Source of the DNA: Pseudomonas luteola NBRC 103146
GTDB taxonomy: Bacteria; Pseudomonadota; Gammaproteobacteria; Pseudomonadales; Pseudomonadaceae
Length of the DNA: 33,480 bases
Assembly (NCBI RefSeq): GCF_002091675.1
Contig: NZ_BDAE01000002.1
Location: 1-33,480 of the forward strand
Direction: 5' to 3'
Below the pieces are notes generated by a model. The model saw only the letters and a list, made by a program, of their open reading frames with translations, did not search any database and was not told where the DNA came from. Of this stretch, positions 32,798-33,480 are shown piece after piece. Every line of letters begins with the position of its first letter. Position 1 is the stretch's first letter. A program made the translations under genes and the position numbers.

Positions 32798-32910
32798 GCG
32801 CCCCTCGGCGGAGGGCTTGCTAGAAGCATAGACTACCGCGCTGATATCGCCGCAAAGGCACGAATCGATGGCTGTAGCCTAATAAGGTTGCGAGGCGGAG
32901 GTATTGATAT

Positions 32911-32948
32911 ATGTCATGGTGCCTGCAATAAGCCAGGCACCATGACAT
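32911..32948. terminator. Long hairpin downstream of the PepD-like gene
   Basis: Perfect 15-bp stem formed by 32911-32925 and 32934-32948 (core GTGCCTG/CAGGCAC) with an 8-base loop, 21 bases after the minus-strand stop. On that strand it is followed by ATATATCAAT. It probably terminates the peptidase transcript. Confidence 0.8.
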
Positions 32949-32968
32949 GTGGTCAGGCTCAACGGGCG

Positions 32969-33480
32969 TCAGGAAACCTTGAAGCCCGGCTTGATATGCG
33001 CCACCAGATCAAGGAAAAGCGTCCATGTACGCTCGGTAGACGAAATGCTCAAGCATTCATCGGGCGAGTGTGCGTTACGGATGTCCGGGCCGAACGAGAT
33101 CATATCAACATCCTGCAGCTTGGCGCTGAACACACCGCACTCCAGTCCCGCATGGATTCCTGCCACTTCAGGAGCACGGCCATATTGAGCGGTGAAACGT
33201 TCAACAAACAGGTCGCGTAACGGGGATTCCGGCCGGAAGGGCCAGGCAGGATAACCATCATGCAGTTCGAAGCGTGCACCGATCACACGTGCCAGGGCTT
33301 CGAGCTTGGCAACGGTCGCCTCCATTTGCGAAGGCTGCGAACTGCGGCTGGCGCTGCCAAAGCTGATTTCGTCGCCTACGATGTCCAGGGTGCCCAGATT
33401 GGTAGAGGTTTCTACAAGGCCGGCTATATCCGGACTCATACGTTGAACACCCTGGGGCATCAGGATCAAGGCCTCACTAA
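32969..33480 (-). CDS. pepD: PepD-like aminoacyl-histidine dipeptidase, C-terminal part
   Basis: The frame is open to the window edge, so the N-terminal part is missing; about 170 C-terminal residues are seen. Sequence SEALILMPQGVQRMSPDIAGLVETSTNLG, then GIHAGLECGVFS (His/Glu of the M20 metal site) and FGPDIRNAHSPDECLSISS (His ligand) are typical of PepD, the cytosolic non-specific dipeptidase of family M20C. It hydrolyses dipeptides including Xaa-His. Promoter and start lie outside the window. Confidence 0.93.
   Translation of the reverse strand, partial: SEALILMPQGVQRMSPDIAGLVETSTNLGTLDIVGDEISFGSASRSSQPSQMEATVAKLEALARVIGARFELHDGYPAWPFRPESPLRDLFVERFTAQYGRAPEVAGIHAGLECGVFSAKLQDVDMISFGPDIRNAHSPDECLSISSTERTWTLFLDLVAHIKPGFKVS

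Noticed and set aside
32783-33220. Plus-strand ORF of 145 codons between globin and pepD
   Set aside because: It runs through a strong terminator hairpin and then antisense to the conserved PepD C-terminus; no start signal.
1-33480. Mobile elements, prophage genes, CRISPR arrays or toxin-antitoxin pairs
   Set aside because: No transposase, integrase, long terminal repeats, regularly spaced repeats or paired small toxin-like genes were found on reading both strands.

Overview
The window reads as a chromosomal segment of a gammaproteobacterium, most likely a Pseudomonas or a close relative. The evidence is the combination of a DUF2790 small exported protein, the holD-rimI pair in its long pseudomonad form, an mksFEB condensin operon, and a pqqF-A-B-C-D-E-H cluster ending in an S9 peptidase. 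Base composition is moderate, and there is no insertion sequence, integrase, prophage gene or CRISPR array. Almost all genes are chromosomal housekeeping or accessory-metabolism genes. The species assignment is inference from gene content only.

Layout. 81-3619 (+): a lipid-transport operon of two half-size PqiA/LetA-like membrane proteins and a six-MCE-domain PqiB/LetB-like tunnel protein. 3631-8382 (-): mksF-mksE-mksB, a complete MukBEF-like condensin with overlapping genes and no MksG/JetD nuclease beside it. 8598-9811 (+): holD-like clamp-loader psi subunit and rimI, followed by a convergent very acidic protein (9820-10350, -). 10510-12701 (+): otsB-otsA trehalose synthesis. 12802-12878 (-): elongator tRNA-Met with a clear sigma70 promoter and its own terminator. 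13113-15088 (+): DUF2188 protein, DUF2790 exported protein and an exported SGNH hydrolase, separated by intergenic regions rich in predicted RNA structure. 15133-17797: a PRISE-like reductase (-) divergent from an APC amino-acid permease (+). 17848-18539 (-): two small uncharacterised proteins. 18726-26544 (-): the full PQQ biosynthesis cluster. 26917-32235 (+): a 1772-aa DUF4011/superfamily-1 helicase with a C-terminal Vsr/DUF559-like nuclease domain. 32280-32723 (-): a Vitreoscilla-type single-domain haemoglobin. 32969-33480 (-): the C-terminal part of a PepD-like dipeptidase cut by the window edge.

How the genes work together. The PQQ cluster encodes precursor peptide PqqA, peptide chaperone PqqD, radical-SAM PqqE, the peptidases PqqF and PqqH, hydroxylase PqqB and final oxidase PqqC. 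A strong hairpin between pqqA and pqqB would favour excess pqqA message. OtsB and OtsA make trehalose from UDP-glucose and glucose-6-phosphate. HolD and RimI are linked as in Escherichia coli.

The least understood item is the large helicase-nuclease. Its leader holds a near-consensus LexA-like box, a 12-bp palindrome and a hairpin abutting the ribosome binding site. This is the best candidate for an under-described system, probably genome maintenance or defence. Other points are the alternating A/B repeat of the six MCE domains, a potential structured RNA after the DUF2188 gene, a perfect 14-bp LacI-type palindrome upstream of the globin, and the repeated placement of minus-strand stop codons in hairpin loops.
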